Origin: Panax quinquefolius
Lineage: Eukaryota; Streptophyta; Magnoliopsida; Apiales; Araliaceae
Length of the DNA stretch: 64,000 nucleotides
Assembly (NCBI GenBank): GCA_020205615.1
Contig: CM035153.1
Coordinates: forward strand, 76,246,692-76,310,691
Direction: 5' to 3'
Under the pieces are notes generated by a model. It worked only from the letters and a program-made list of their open reading frames with translations. It searched no databases and was not told where the DNA came from. Below, one piece after another: positions 22,374 to 33,711 of the stretch (positions are counted from its first letter, which is position 1; each line of letters starts with the position of its first letter). The position numbers were made by a program, and so were the translations under genes.

Positions 22374-25071
22374 GAAGTATATTCAACTGAGCGTATCACC
22401 GTGGGGAGCACCGGTATTATTCGTGAAGAAGAAGGATGGGTCAATGTGTCTTTGCATTAATTATAGGGAATTAAAAAAGTCATTCTTAAAAACAAGTATC
22501 CATTGCCAAGAATAGATGACTTGTTTGATCACTTGAAGGGTGCGAGATATTTCTCAAAAATAGATTTGAGGAGTGAGTATCACCAATTGAATGTGAGGAA
22601 GGAGGATGTGCCGAAGACGGCATTCCGAACTCGGTATGGACATTACGAATTTTTGGTGATGTCTTTTGGTTTGACAAACTCCCCTGCACCGTTCATGGAT
22701 TTAATGAACAGGGTGTTTAAACCATTTTTAGACAAGTTTGTGGTGGTATTTATAGATGATATTTTGGTGTACTCCAAAACTCAAGAAGAACACTTGGAAT
22801 ACTTACGTCTGATGTTGTAGACGTTAAGAAAGGAAAAGTTGTACGCGAAATTCTCTAAATGTGAATTTTGGCTTGAACGTATACAATTCCTTAGGCATAT
22901 AATTGATAAGGATGGAATTTCAGTGGATCCATCAAAAGTCGAAGCTGTGATAAATTGGGAACAACCAAGAACTCCATCAGAAGTGAGAAGTTTCTTGGGA
23001 TTAACAGGCTATTATAGATGGTTTATCCATAATTTTTCCAAGATTGCCACTCCGTTGACGAATTTGACGAGAAAATCTATAAAATTTGTTTGGACGAAGA
23101 AATGTGGAGAGAGTTTTACAGAATTGAAGAAGAGGCTCAGTGTGGCACCTGTGTTGTCATTACTAGATAATACAAGAAATTTTGTGGTGTATAGTGATGC
23201 TTCACACAAAGGATTGGGCTGTGTCATTATGCAAAACGACAAATTTAATGCATATGTATCAAGGCAGTTGAAAGACTACGTGAAAGGATATCCGACTCAT
23301 GATTTAGAGTTGGCGACAATGGTGTTTGCACTGAAAATATGGAGACACTATCTCTATGGAGAGAGATGTGAGATCTACACAGACCATAAGAGTCTGAAGT
23401 ATATTTTCACATAGAAGGACATGAACATGTGTCAAAGGAGATGGATGGAGTTGATAAAAGATTATGATTGTGAGATCTTTTATCATCTGGGCAAAGCTAA
23501 TGTGGTTGCAGATGCCTTGAGTAGGAAAGGCAGAGAAAAATTGATGCTGTTAACCGATAAGGAAGAGCTCATTTCAACAATTGTAAGATTAGAGTTGGAA
23601 ATCAAATTTCCAAAAGAATCTGACAAAAAATTATACCAGATGGAAGCTAGTTTAAATGTGGTGGACAAGGCGAAGAACGCTCAACTACAAGATGAAGAAT
23701 GCAGAAAAATAAAGGAAAGCTTGGTCGAAGGTAAAGAAGTGAAGTATAAAGTTGATACGAAAGGAATGCTATGATTCTAGGGAAAAATTTGGGTTCCGGC
23801 AGTACAAGATATTAAAGAGGAAATCTTGGCAGAAGCTCATAGCTCAAGATATTCGATTCATCTAGGAAGTACAAAGATTTATCAAGATTTGCAGCAACAT
23901 TTTTGGTGGCCAAATATGAATAGAGACGTTGCAGAATGCGTTGCAAAGTGCTTAACATGTCAAGGAGTGAAGGTAGATCATCAAAGGCCAAGTGGATTAC
24001 TTCAACCGTTAGAAATACCGGAATGGAAATGGGAGCATATCACAATTGATTTTATGGTAGGTCTTCTAATGACTCAGAAAGGATACGATGCGATATGGGT
24101 GATAATGGAAAGATTGACAAAATCTGCACACTTTTTGCCAATAAAGATTAGATTTAATCTTGATCAGCTGGAGAAGCTATACGTTAAAGAGATCGTCTCA
24201 AGACATGGAGTTCCAATATCAATAGTGGCAGATCGAGACCCGAGGTTCACATTAAATTTCTGGAAGAAACTTCAAGAATGCATGGGAAAGCAATTTAAGA
24301 TGAGTACGGCATATCATCTGCAAACTGATGGGCAAAGCGAATGAACAATCCAGACGCTAGAAGATATGATTAGGGAATACATCATGGATTTCAAATGAAA
24401 CTGGGATGATCATCTACCGTTGGTGGAATTTGCATACAACAATAGTTACTATGCAAGCATTGGCATGCCGCCATACGAGGCATTATACGGTAGGAAATGC
24501 AAAACTCCATTATGCTGGGATGAAGTTGGTGAACGTCAACTATTAGGACCAGAACTGGTACTTCAGACCGCTGAAATTATCAAACTCATTAGAGCAAGAA
24601 TAGTAGCTGCTCAAGATCGACAAAAGAAATATGCTGATCAACAAAGGCAGAATCGTGAATTGTAATGTTCTTAAAAGTTTCTCCTTAGAAGGGGAAAATC
24701 CATTTTGGTAAAAAGGGAAAACTGAGCCCGAGATTTATTGGACCTTTCGAGGTGCTGCTAAAAGTAGGAGAAGTGGCTTATGAGGTAGCTCTACCTCTAG
24801 AGTTGGAGCACGTTCATAATGTTTTTCATGTTTCTGTTTTATGACTGTATAAACCCGATTACAAGCATGTGATAGAGTACGAACCTTTATAGTTTGATAA
24901 AGACTTGTCTTACGAAGAGGTTTCTATCCAGATAGTCAACAGAAAAGAAAAAGTGCTCAGGAATAAGGTGATACCTTCTGTGAAGGTTATATGGAGGAAC
25001 CACAATGTTAAAGAGGCTACGTGGGAACTCAAAGCTGAAATAATGAAGAATTACCCTAAGTTACTTGTTTA
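22374..25071 (+). pseudogene. pol: Element D RT, RNase H, integrase and chromodomain tail
   Basis: [42 protein letters not shown] and the catalytic motif [11 protein letters not shown] (about 22745), stop at 22818-22820. RT connection and RNase [34 protein letters not shown] (catalytic Asp), [20 protein letters not shown], stop at 23412, then [14 protein letters not shown]. Integrase: zinc-binding His and Cys residues (EAHSSRYSIH, CVAKCLTCQ), WEHITIDFMVGL and VADRDPRFTLNFW with catalytic Asp residues, HLQTDGQSE then TGA, TLEDMIREYIMDF. The tail contains RNKVIPSVKVIWRNHNVKEA before the final stop, a chromodomain-like end. There are at least six stops. It was an enzyme set for reverse transcription and integration; now inactive. 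Confidence 0.92.
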
Positions 25072-25084
25072 ATCCGTGTCTTCG

Positions 25085-25181
25085 ATTTTGGGGACAGAAT
25101 CTTTGTAAGGAGGAAAAAATGTGACCAATAATTTGTTTGAGTTGTGATTCTGGGGACAGAATCCTTGTAAGGAGGGAAGGA
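25085..25181 (+). promoter_or_regulatory. Duplicated polypurine region of element D
   Basis: GGGGACAGAATC followed by a purine tract occurs twice, near 25091 and 25153. Only the second (AAGGAGGGAAGGA, 25169-25181) abuts the LTR. After the first comes ATGTGACC, resembling an LTR start. Element E has the same doubling at 40240-40340, so it predates both insertions. Confidence 0.8.
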
Positions 25182-27740
25182 TGTAACAATCTAAAAATTA
25201 AAATTGTACTTTTAAATATTTATGGAATTATATAAATATTTAATTAATGTGGTTATTGTAGAATAAATATTTGTTTAATTTGATTTGATTTGATTATTTA
25301 TTTCTTGAATAAATAATTAACGAGTTAAGGAAATTGATCATCATGAGATAATATTTTAATATTTAGTTGATTAAATAAAATTATAACTATAAAGAAAATT
25401 ATAATTATGCTTTAGTATTGATATATGTGGTGAATTAAGTTAATAAATTGTTATTAGAATTAATTAAATTGAATATTAAAATTTAATTAATTAAAGTGTG
25501 AGCATAAAATATATTATAAAAGAGTTATTAAAATATGTTAAGGGAGGTTAATTCAGTTTTTGCCAAACAAGACTTAATGAATGTTAAGTCTTTAATTTAA
25601 ATCTGTTTTACCAAACAAGGTATAAGATTTAATGGGTTAATTTTTAGTTAGTTAATCAAACAAGCCTTATGGCTTTTGAGTTTTTAAAAAAAAACCGAAG
25701 TCAGTTAAAGTTATAATTATATTATATACTTAATACATATATTATATCTTATACGTTATAATTGATTTAGTACGTAAGTTAGAGTTTAGAATAGGGAGAA
25801 AGACTCAGAGGAAGAAAAAGAAGAGAAGAAGAAAATTACAAAGAAAAGTAAGAGAGATTTGGGAGAAGTCTAGAGAGAAGAATTGAGGAAAAAGAAAGCT
25901 TCATAATCAAAAGAATAGCCATCGTCTTCTAAAATTAAGGTATCCTCTTGCTTGTATTTTTTTAAAAAGTTGTAGTTATATTCTCTTATAAAATTCTCTA
26001 TAAAAACTTTGTGAAGGTTGAATTATTTGTTGTATATAGCTTTATATGATAAATTGTTTGTTATAAAATTATTTTCATAAGTTTATATTTGATTATAATG
26101 AATGAATTCATGTTAAGTATGTATTATGTGAAGGAAATCATATTACAGCGAATTGGTATGAACATGTATGAATATGGCTTAGTTTAAAATAAAATTAAGG
26201 TTTAATTAGTTCTATAATATATAAATTGACTATTGAATTCGAAAGAGGATGAATAAACATAAGCATAGTATGTTAAATTAACTGTTTTGGTTGAAAAACA
26301 AAATCATAGTGATGATTTTCACTAGAACTTTCAAAAAGTGAAGTTTTAGCAAAAATAGTGAAAATTAATGGTTGTAATTTGGATGTTTATATTGTTTAGA
26401 TGGCTAAAAACGCGTTAGAAAATATTAGATTATGTTTCTGTAAACCTATTACACCTTAGATAGGTTGGTATGGTTGTTAGAAAGGAGTTTGTAGCCTTAA
26501 TTTGGCTTTTTGTAGTGTTATAGAGCATAAAATTGCAAAATGCAAAAGGGATCCCCGCCCAGGCGGGCCCCCCAGTGCAAAAACCCCTGTCCTGGCAGGG
26601 GGGGGCGGTAGTCTGTTAAGCAGATTTTGGAAAAAAACTGACAGAACATAGTTTACTAAAATGGGCATAACGTCTTCATAAGAACTCCAATTGATGCAAT
26701 TCAAGATGATTCGGAACGAACACGAATAGGCCTATAACTTTTATTCTTTAATATTTTCAATTTGAAATCGTTATGAAGGGTCAAATGGCCATCTTTTGGA
26801 CTATTGTGTATTTGGAGGCAATCGAAGGGCGTCGGATGCGCGAATGCAAGTGCAATCCTTTGTGTATTAGTATAACCTAATGATAACATGTTGGACATGC
26901 AATAGGATGTTGTTTCAAGTTGTTAATGTGTATGTGATGCAATGACATGATCACTTAAGTACTTGTAATAAAGCTAAAAAGTAATGTTCATGAAAGATGT
27001 GATGTTGTTTAAACATAAACTTAGTTAGTAGCTATACTAAAAGTAAGAAAGAAACTCATGAAGGTAATGTTAGTGTAACTAATGTGTATTGTCAATACAT
27101 ATGGTATATGTAGGACTTATGGTGAACGTGAGTAGTGATTGTTTAACCTACGCACGAGACAAGTTTTCGAACTCTACATTTACGTTGAGCAAGTTTCTAA
27201 ACTTATTTTTTTACATTGAGCAAGCTCTCAAATTCTACTTTTATAATTGAGCAAGTTCTTGTATATAGTTGCTTATGATTTCTAAATCCTATTTTGATAT
27301 TGAACAAGTTATTATTATCTTTAACTTGTTATATATCATGCAAGTTCACATATTATGATATACTAATGTTGAACAAGTTTTATCGTTTAAATTACTATTT
27401 GTTATGCATGCTTTGTACTCAGTTCTAAATAACCTTGGCTTAATATTGTTCAAGCAAGGTTGAAAAGGAAAAAATGTACAAGTGATGAAGACTTGTAATT
27501 TTATTTTATTGTTATAATGATAGACTTTTATTAAATGATATAATGTAATAATTTATTTCTGCACTTGTATGATGTTTAAGGTTAGACAACCTGAGATATT
27601 TTTGGATTTAATGATGTAACCCTATTTAAAGGGAGGATTTATGGTTTAAAAATTATTTTATTTGGGTAGATAGTATAAATGTATGGATAGTGAACACCAA
27701 ATCTTGAGGGAATGAAGTACCTAGATTTGGGGGTGTCACA
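25182..27740 (+). mobile_element. 3' LTR of element D
   Basis: TGTAACAATCT...GGGGGTGTCACA, 2559 bp, collinear with the 5' LTR but lacking about 550 bp: the sequence jumps at about 27460 from TTCAAGCAAGG to TTGAAAAGG. It is followed by the target duplication ACATG. Confidence 0.95.
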
Positions 27741-27745
27741 ACATG
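27741..27745. repeat. Target site duplication of element D, right
   Basis: ACATG, matching 16667-16671. Confidence 0.97.
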
Positions 27746-28222
27746 TACCATGGCAGCATCTCGAACTGCATAAGATAATACATGACTCGGTCTTGAGGTT
27801 GGTTGATCACGGTGTTGAAAATGCTATTCATCTCCTCCATCTTGATCTTCTTTACCTGCACTTCCCCTTCTGTTACTCCTACACGCTGAGAAGTTTTCTC
27901 GTACGCGTCTTCAACTCTTGCTCTCTTGGTGGATTCTTCTTTCAATTTGTTCTTCAGCTTTGCGATTTCCTCCCTCAGCTGCTCGTTTTCTCCTTCAGTG
28001 TGAATCAACTTCCATTCAACATTGCCCAGATGCTCTTCTAGACCCCGGATCTCATCATCCTTTTGTGCCATCAAAGCCTAATGTTCAGCTATGATCTATT
28101 CCAACTCCTCAACTACATCTTAAAGCTCCACATTGTGATTGTATACTTCATTGGACATACGGGTAGCGATAGAGTTTAGTGGAAACTCATCCTCCTCATC
28201 ATCCTCATCCGACTGTGGCAAC
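27746..28222 (-). pseudogene. Element B upstream ORF, middle piece
   Basis: Minus-strand continuation of the coiled-coil ORF. It includes DDEIRGLEEHLGNVEWKL, NEQLREEIAKLKNKLKEEST, KKIKMEEMNSIFNTVINQPQ and DRVMYYLMQFEMLPWYM, clearly homologous to D (20368-20720) and E (45057-45480). An in-frame stop precedes MMAQKDDE. It is split from its C-terminus by D (at 16671/27741) and from its acidic N-terminus by C (at 28222/36800). Confidence 0.9.
28218..28222. repeat. Target site duplication of element C, left
   Basis: GCAAC, repeated at 36800-36804. In E the uninterrupted sequence (about 45605-45625) has one GCAAC at this point. Confidence 0.97.
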
Positions 28223-31200
28223 TGTAACACCCCAAAATCTGGTCTATCTTCACTCCCGGATTCCGTGCATCACGAGTACAACTTCTTCCAAACATACATC
28301 ATTATATAGTGAAATATAACAACACACATTCTCAATTCTCAGGTTCTAATACCTTATAATCTCATTCATTACAAATAATGATAATTACATTATTCTTTAC
28401 ATCTTACACGAGTGACTTTTATCCACCACCAAGGATATATAACAGTTCGTTAAACTAGTCTATAATATAATTAAACTATTTTATATTGCAAATCTTCACT
28501 TTATCTTCACGCTCATTCGTATACTGAATGACACTTCTTTTGGATACCGATCAACTTGATCTTTACGGGATCCTTAAGTTCTTCTACTCATACATTGAAA
28601 ATATTTTTCATTTAAAGTAAGAGTGAGCATTCACTTGTTCAACAAGTTATAGCAGTTAAACAAACAACTTATGAAATTTAAACATTCCTTTAGAACTTCG
28701 ATAACCGAAAAAAGGTTATGAAGCAGCTTGAATAATAGGAATAAACTTTGATTCTTGTCGTTTAAAAACATTAGTCACATTCACTATGAAATATTTTCAT
28801 CCTTCTGCCTTTTTCATACACATTCTATCTAGCTAGAATCATTAACACAAACTTAACAATAACTGTTCATGTATAAACAAAATATTCTCATATTGAATAA
28901 TTCAATCACAAAATAGTTCATCACATAGAAACTCTGAAGTGTTCAAAGTGTGGCACAAGCCCTCATACATTCTACCACCTTGTACATATATCGCACATAT
29001 GCACATAGATAAAACTTCTCATGTTCAACATCTGAGAAGTTTAAAAAAACTAGCATTCATTTCGAATATGAATGAAGTTAGGAAACTTACATTATGCACA
29101 ACTACAGCTTAGAGTTTACGCTGAGCAGCACATTCCAATTTCTATATAGCACATAAGGAAATAACACATACACTAATTAGTCATATACTTGACTTACGCA
29201 TTGTTTTAAGTTTTACTTTACTTCTTAGGGTTCGCGTTCTTGCAATCTAAGTTTACATGACAACTTTCTTTACGCTTTACAGATTCATGACATACAGAGA
29301 TATCTTAACTAATACGATCATCTTTGATGATTTACATTCTTATCTTCTTCTTATACTCTTCTAGGACTCAGCACACATCGTGTCTCTGCTAGTAGTCCAT
29401 ATGGTACTCTGAGTGGTTTCCCACAAATAACAAACCAATAAGTTCCCGTCTCATCTACACTGTCTTTCACAGTGAGTTAGATAGGTTGTCAGTTTCATAT
29501 ATACCTCCGCTCTGTGAAGGAATTGTTTATCTCAACTCCCATATGTCAACCATCAAAGATTATGATTGTACCATAACCTAAACTTAACTTAACTTATCCG
29601 AACCATTAAAAATATGATGTTCGTTAATTCAATTTCGCATTCCTTATGTCTTTCTGGCAACTAAATGCTATACCTCAGGATTCATTCTTTATCGTCTAAG
29701 TTATACACTCTTTTGTATACTCATATTGATTATTCAATATTAATCTCATGTATTAATAGCGTGAAGCATTTTACATTACCTTATTCATATCTTACAATGT
29801 CCGGTTCATTCGACTCACATTCAAACTTTTATTAATCTTGTTCCCGTTCAATACGGCTTTCTTGATAATTCATATCTTACTTACTACCTTCGTTAACATT
29901 TAAGTCATACAACCAATGTATATACTTCGAAATTTCGCTCGACGGAAATATTATTCACGAGGATCGTTTACGTATTCTGTGTTTATGTTGTTCGCATCTT
30001 AATCACTCACACAACCTTTACTCAAGGTTTTAATTTCTTTCATTTGTTATCCATTACATGAACCCCACATTCATTATCCTTTCTTAATGTCGAAGTCATA
30101 CTGTTCGTTGTATGCTAAAACCGATCATTCATCGCAACTGTGTTGCGTTTACATTCTTTGTCTTTTAATCCTGTTCAATATTTCTGTTCAACCAGTACTA
30201 AATGTCTAAATTACTTGTTTAAGTGCTACATTACATGAACTACACGTTCGTTATCTTTCCTTACACTTCCCTCAGGAGTTGATCAATTAAAAGCTCATCA
30301 CTGTGCATTGCCCTACACCGGCGCTGTGACGCTGGTCCCTTTCTTATTCCTCGCACTACAACGCCACTTACCAGTACCTTCCTCCCTCGGGTCGGGTGCA
30401 AGGGTGGTCTTTATATCAGCATGATCAAGGCTATGGCCGCCAAGCCTAAAACCTTGAATTTTTTTTCTAAGTGTTGCACTAGTTTGAGACGCTTACTTTA
30501 CAATCTCATAACTCCTTTATTATAACTTGGAACGAGGTCGTTCCAAAGTCATTCTTTTCCTTATCTTACGTACTTTAATTTCCCTCAGACAGAAATTCAT
30601 TCTGAATCCGTTAATTTGCCATTCAATTGGCTTAAATTCCATCATTCCCTCGTTTTACATTATCAACGTTCTTCGTTCGGTCATTCGTAATTCGGTCATC
30701 CAAACTCAGAACTTGTTCGTTCTTAAGTCCACGACTCACGTTTTCTACGTCCTCTTACATTCTTATAAAACCCTATACCTTTAGTTTCATTTACACACTT
30801 TCTAGTTCTGGTTTGTCTTTTACAAAAATTTCACCATAACTTCGTTATAGCTAAGTTTAATCCATTCTTCATGAATGTTTCTACCATTCCTAACCAAGCA
30901 ATAAGCATCTAAATTATAAACAATGGTTTTAAACTTGTCCATCAACAATAAATTATACTACGATTGTTTTAAATATGTCCATCAACAATGTTCTTCGTGT
31001 TCTTCGCGTTCTTCATTCATTTTTCATTTTTAATCGGTATTTTGATTATGATTTCACTTTTTCTTGGAATTTGGTGTAATAAAACACCGTTCCTTACTAA
31101 TTCCACTGAATCGTTCATATGATTCATTCGGATCGCTCAAATTCATTACAAAATTCACACTTCCTTAAGAAATTTATAAACTAAATTTCTAATTCTTATT

Positions 31201-31965
31201 TCTTCTTTTTCTCATGATTTCATCCATATGAAAATCGTTCTTAACATCTTTTACTTCTATTCTCATTAAGCTATTTCCACCTCCTTACTAAACCTCCTTA
31301 CTATTCATGAAGCTTCTCCTGGAAGCTTCGTGGTTTCGTTTTTCTGGATTCGTCTAACAGTTTTTAAAAACTGCGATTCTCGGAATCCAAATATTTTTGA
31401 ATATTTCATCTTTCCTCTACAATTTCACTTTTACGCATTCTTTGGATCTCTAAAAAACTGATAAACACTTTTTGACGTTAAGCATTTTCCTTCATGTTTT
31501 CCCCTAACGTAGTTAAATGAATGAAAAGTACATAATAGTACTTTTCGTCATTTTTATTTCGTCCGATTTCTGCACGTTTTTTGAGAAAAACTTTTATCAA
31601 CTTACTTAACTTTTCACAACATATTATCTTCAAATCTTTCGACGGAATGTCATTTTGACATGCCGAACTCTCAAAAAGGCTTAGGTTATTCAAACCTTAA
31701 CCCTTAGGTTTTGTCAGGTGAATAGTGCATATTTCTTCTTTTTCCTCAGAAATATTTTTGTTCCCGGAAAAAATTTATTTTTATCTTAAAAATTCTTACT
31801 CCTTCAGTCTAACTCGTAGCCAGAATCCTCCTGTATTATCATCATCTTAGGTTATAGAACGATTAATAAACACATAGCACAAAATATTATTAATAAAAAT
31901 TCATTTTATTAATAACTAATTCTTTAAACTTAAATTCTGGACAATCCGATTTTTCGGGTTTTCAC
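28223..31965 (-). mobile_element. 3' LTR of element C
   Basis: About 3743 bp. It is collinear with 33712-36799 but carries two blocks the other LTR lacks (about 28655-29125 and 30650-31105), and lacks about 290 bp present at about 35825-36112. The inner end is degraded (TTTTCAC instead of TTGTCACA). The internal 85-codon open frame at 30527-30784 lies mostly in a block missing from the other LTR and is not supported as a gene. Confidence 0.88.
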
Positions 31966-31985
31966 GCTCTTCCTCCCTTATAAAA
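31966..31985 (-). promoter_or_regulatory. Polypurine tract of element C
   Basis: Minus strand reads AAGGGAGGAAGAGC next to the LTR edge, as expected for plus-strand priming. Confidence 0.75.
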
Positions 31986-33692
31986 ATTCCGTCCTCGAAA
32001 TTTCTAAAACCACATATATACCCGGGTCATCACATTCACCCCTTCTTCACCGAATTTCATCCTTGAAACTTTAGCTTACCTTTCTTCTCAATTTCTCTTC
32101 AAATAATTTCTTATCTTTCAAACCTTCCCTAACCTTCATAACTTATCAAGAATTATGAAGTAGAATGAATAACGAGGAACATAAAAATTCCTTTAAAACA
32201 TTTCATATTATTCCTGAGGGGTCAAATCGACCGTAAATCCTTCTATCACTGTCAGTTTACAATCACCAAGAAGGTAAACTACCTCTTTATACGTAGGCGA
32301 TCAACCCATCGTATAACCCCATTTCAGGGTGTGTTCACCTCAGACTTAATCATTAGATTCCGCACCAAAATAATTTGGTTTGGCACAACTTCTCAAAGAA
32401 AGCTCAATTTTCTTTAACATACCATTTATCTAGCCAAATCAAATAGCTTAGACCATACCAATAAATTGGATATCAACTTAAAATATTCGTCTAGTCAAAT
32501 CAATTGACCTTGACTACTTCTTTAAATTCTTTCACAATACATCAAAACATTTTATGACGTCATGATACCGTACTTTTCACAGTACGTTGAGGACTTCGTT
32601 AGTTTATGACTTCGTCATTATACATCTTACCATAGTGGGTTGTTGATCCTAAGATCACATCCCACACTAGGTTCAATTGCATTAATAACTCCATCCTTTT
32701 ACCATCTTTGCATCGAATTCACTGATGATATAAAATTCATTTTGATATTTCAAATTAATTTCTGTCTTACCGAAACAATTAGCATAGACATACCAAGAAT
32801 AGTTCTTTTAAAATCCATTGGTTTTAAAAGTTGAACCAATTCAAAACGCACATATAAGCACGATTTCAATAAACTTTGAAATCTAGCGTAGCTAGATGAC
32901 TTGGAATATCCTATTTCTCCATCTTCCTTCATTATCTTACTTGCGACAATACTTAATCTTCTCTAGGACCTTCAATGCTAAGTATACTAAAAATACTTGC
33001 TTTCAGTATAAACATTCTTATACCTTAGTATAGTCCATCAACTTACCACACTTTATGTGCTTAGGAACTTTCCACAACCATATATGTTTAAGAACTTATC
33101 TTTGGAATATGTAATCCAAGAACAAATCAAGGACTATCCATATGCTTAGGGCTCAGAAACATAACATATAACTATGAGTCACAAACTTTTTATAAGTATG
33201 AGTTTTAAGAACTCGCACCTATCTTATCATTCTCTACCTATCAAGTATATACATGAGAAAAGATTCACATTCTCGTCATCTACATATTAATAGCATGATA
33301 TATTCTAATGATTATCACTGTAATAAGCTAAGCAATTGTTACACCAAAGCACAAACCTCCGGCTATAACAGAGGTTCATACAACTCTGCTGTCACATTAG
33401 TCCTCAATTGAAATTTTACAACTTCTAACTTTCTCTTTACTTAATACGAATTTTCTTTAATTCGTATGCTATCCTCTATAACTCAATCTGAGTTCTTCTT
33501 CTCGTACTACTTCGTAGTACCATTCATTTATAGCATTAGCTATAAAACATTCATCGTTTAACAGAACATCTGTTATTACGATTCACTATGATCACGTGGT
33601 GATCTTCTTCCTTAATTGTTTAACATAATGATCTTTTTATCCTTCTATCTACGATTATAGCCTTAGGTACTCATACTTAAGGTTTATAACCT
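31986..33692 (-). other. Internal region of element C, non-coding and rich in hairpins
   Basis: No gag, protease, RT or integrase motif in any frame. Short perfect inverted repeats are frequent. At 33444-33692 there are seven in a row, among them arms ATACGAATT/AATTCGTAT (33444-33467), GTACTAC/GTAGTAC (33504-33520), TATAGC/GCTATA (33529-33544) and GATCAC/GTGATC (33590-33604). Others include TAGTCAA/TTGACTA (about 32492) and ATCTAGC/GCTAGAT (about 32881). Confidence 0.7.
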
Positions 33693-33711
33693 ATCAGCTT
33701 TGATACCAACT
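33693..33711 (-). promoter_or_regulatory. Primer binding site of element C
   Basis: Minus strand TTGGTATCAAAGCTG just inside the 5' LTR, matching the initiator-Met tRNA primer type used by the other elements here. Confidence 0.85.

Larger units (their letters stand above)
16672..27740 (+). mobile_element. Element D, complete Tekay-like Ty3/gypsy retrotransposon (11,069 bp)
   Basis: Bounded by the direct repeat ACATG, with LTRs at 16672-19812 and 25182-27740, a primer site, an upstream coiled-coil ORF, gag-protease-RT-RNase H-integrase-chromodomain order, and a duplicated polypurine region. It is inserted in opposite orientation into the upstream ORF of element B, a member of the same family. 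Many stops make it non-autonomous now. Confidence 0.97.

Noticed and set aside
24666..25181. Envelope-like ORF downstream of pol
   Set aside because: The region is the integrase C-terminus, chromodomain tail and polypurine tracts; no membrane protein is seen in any element here.
30527..30784. Possible small gene in element C
   Set aside because: Lies in LTR sequence largely absent from the partner LTR, with no domain.
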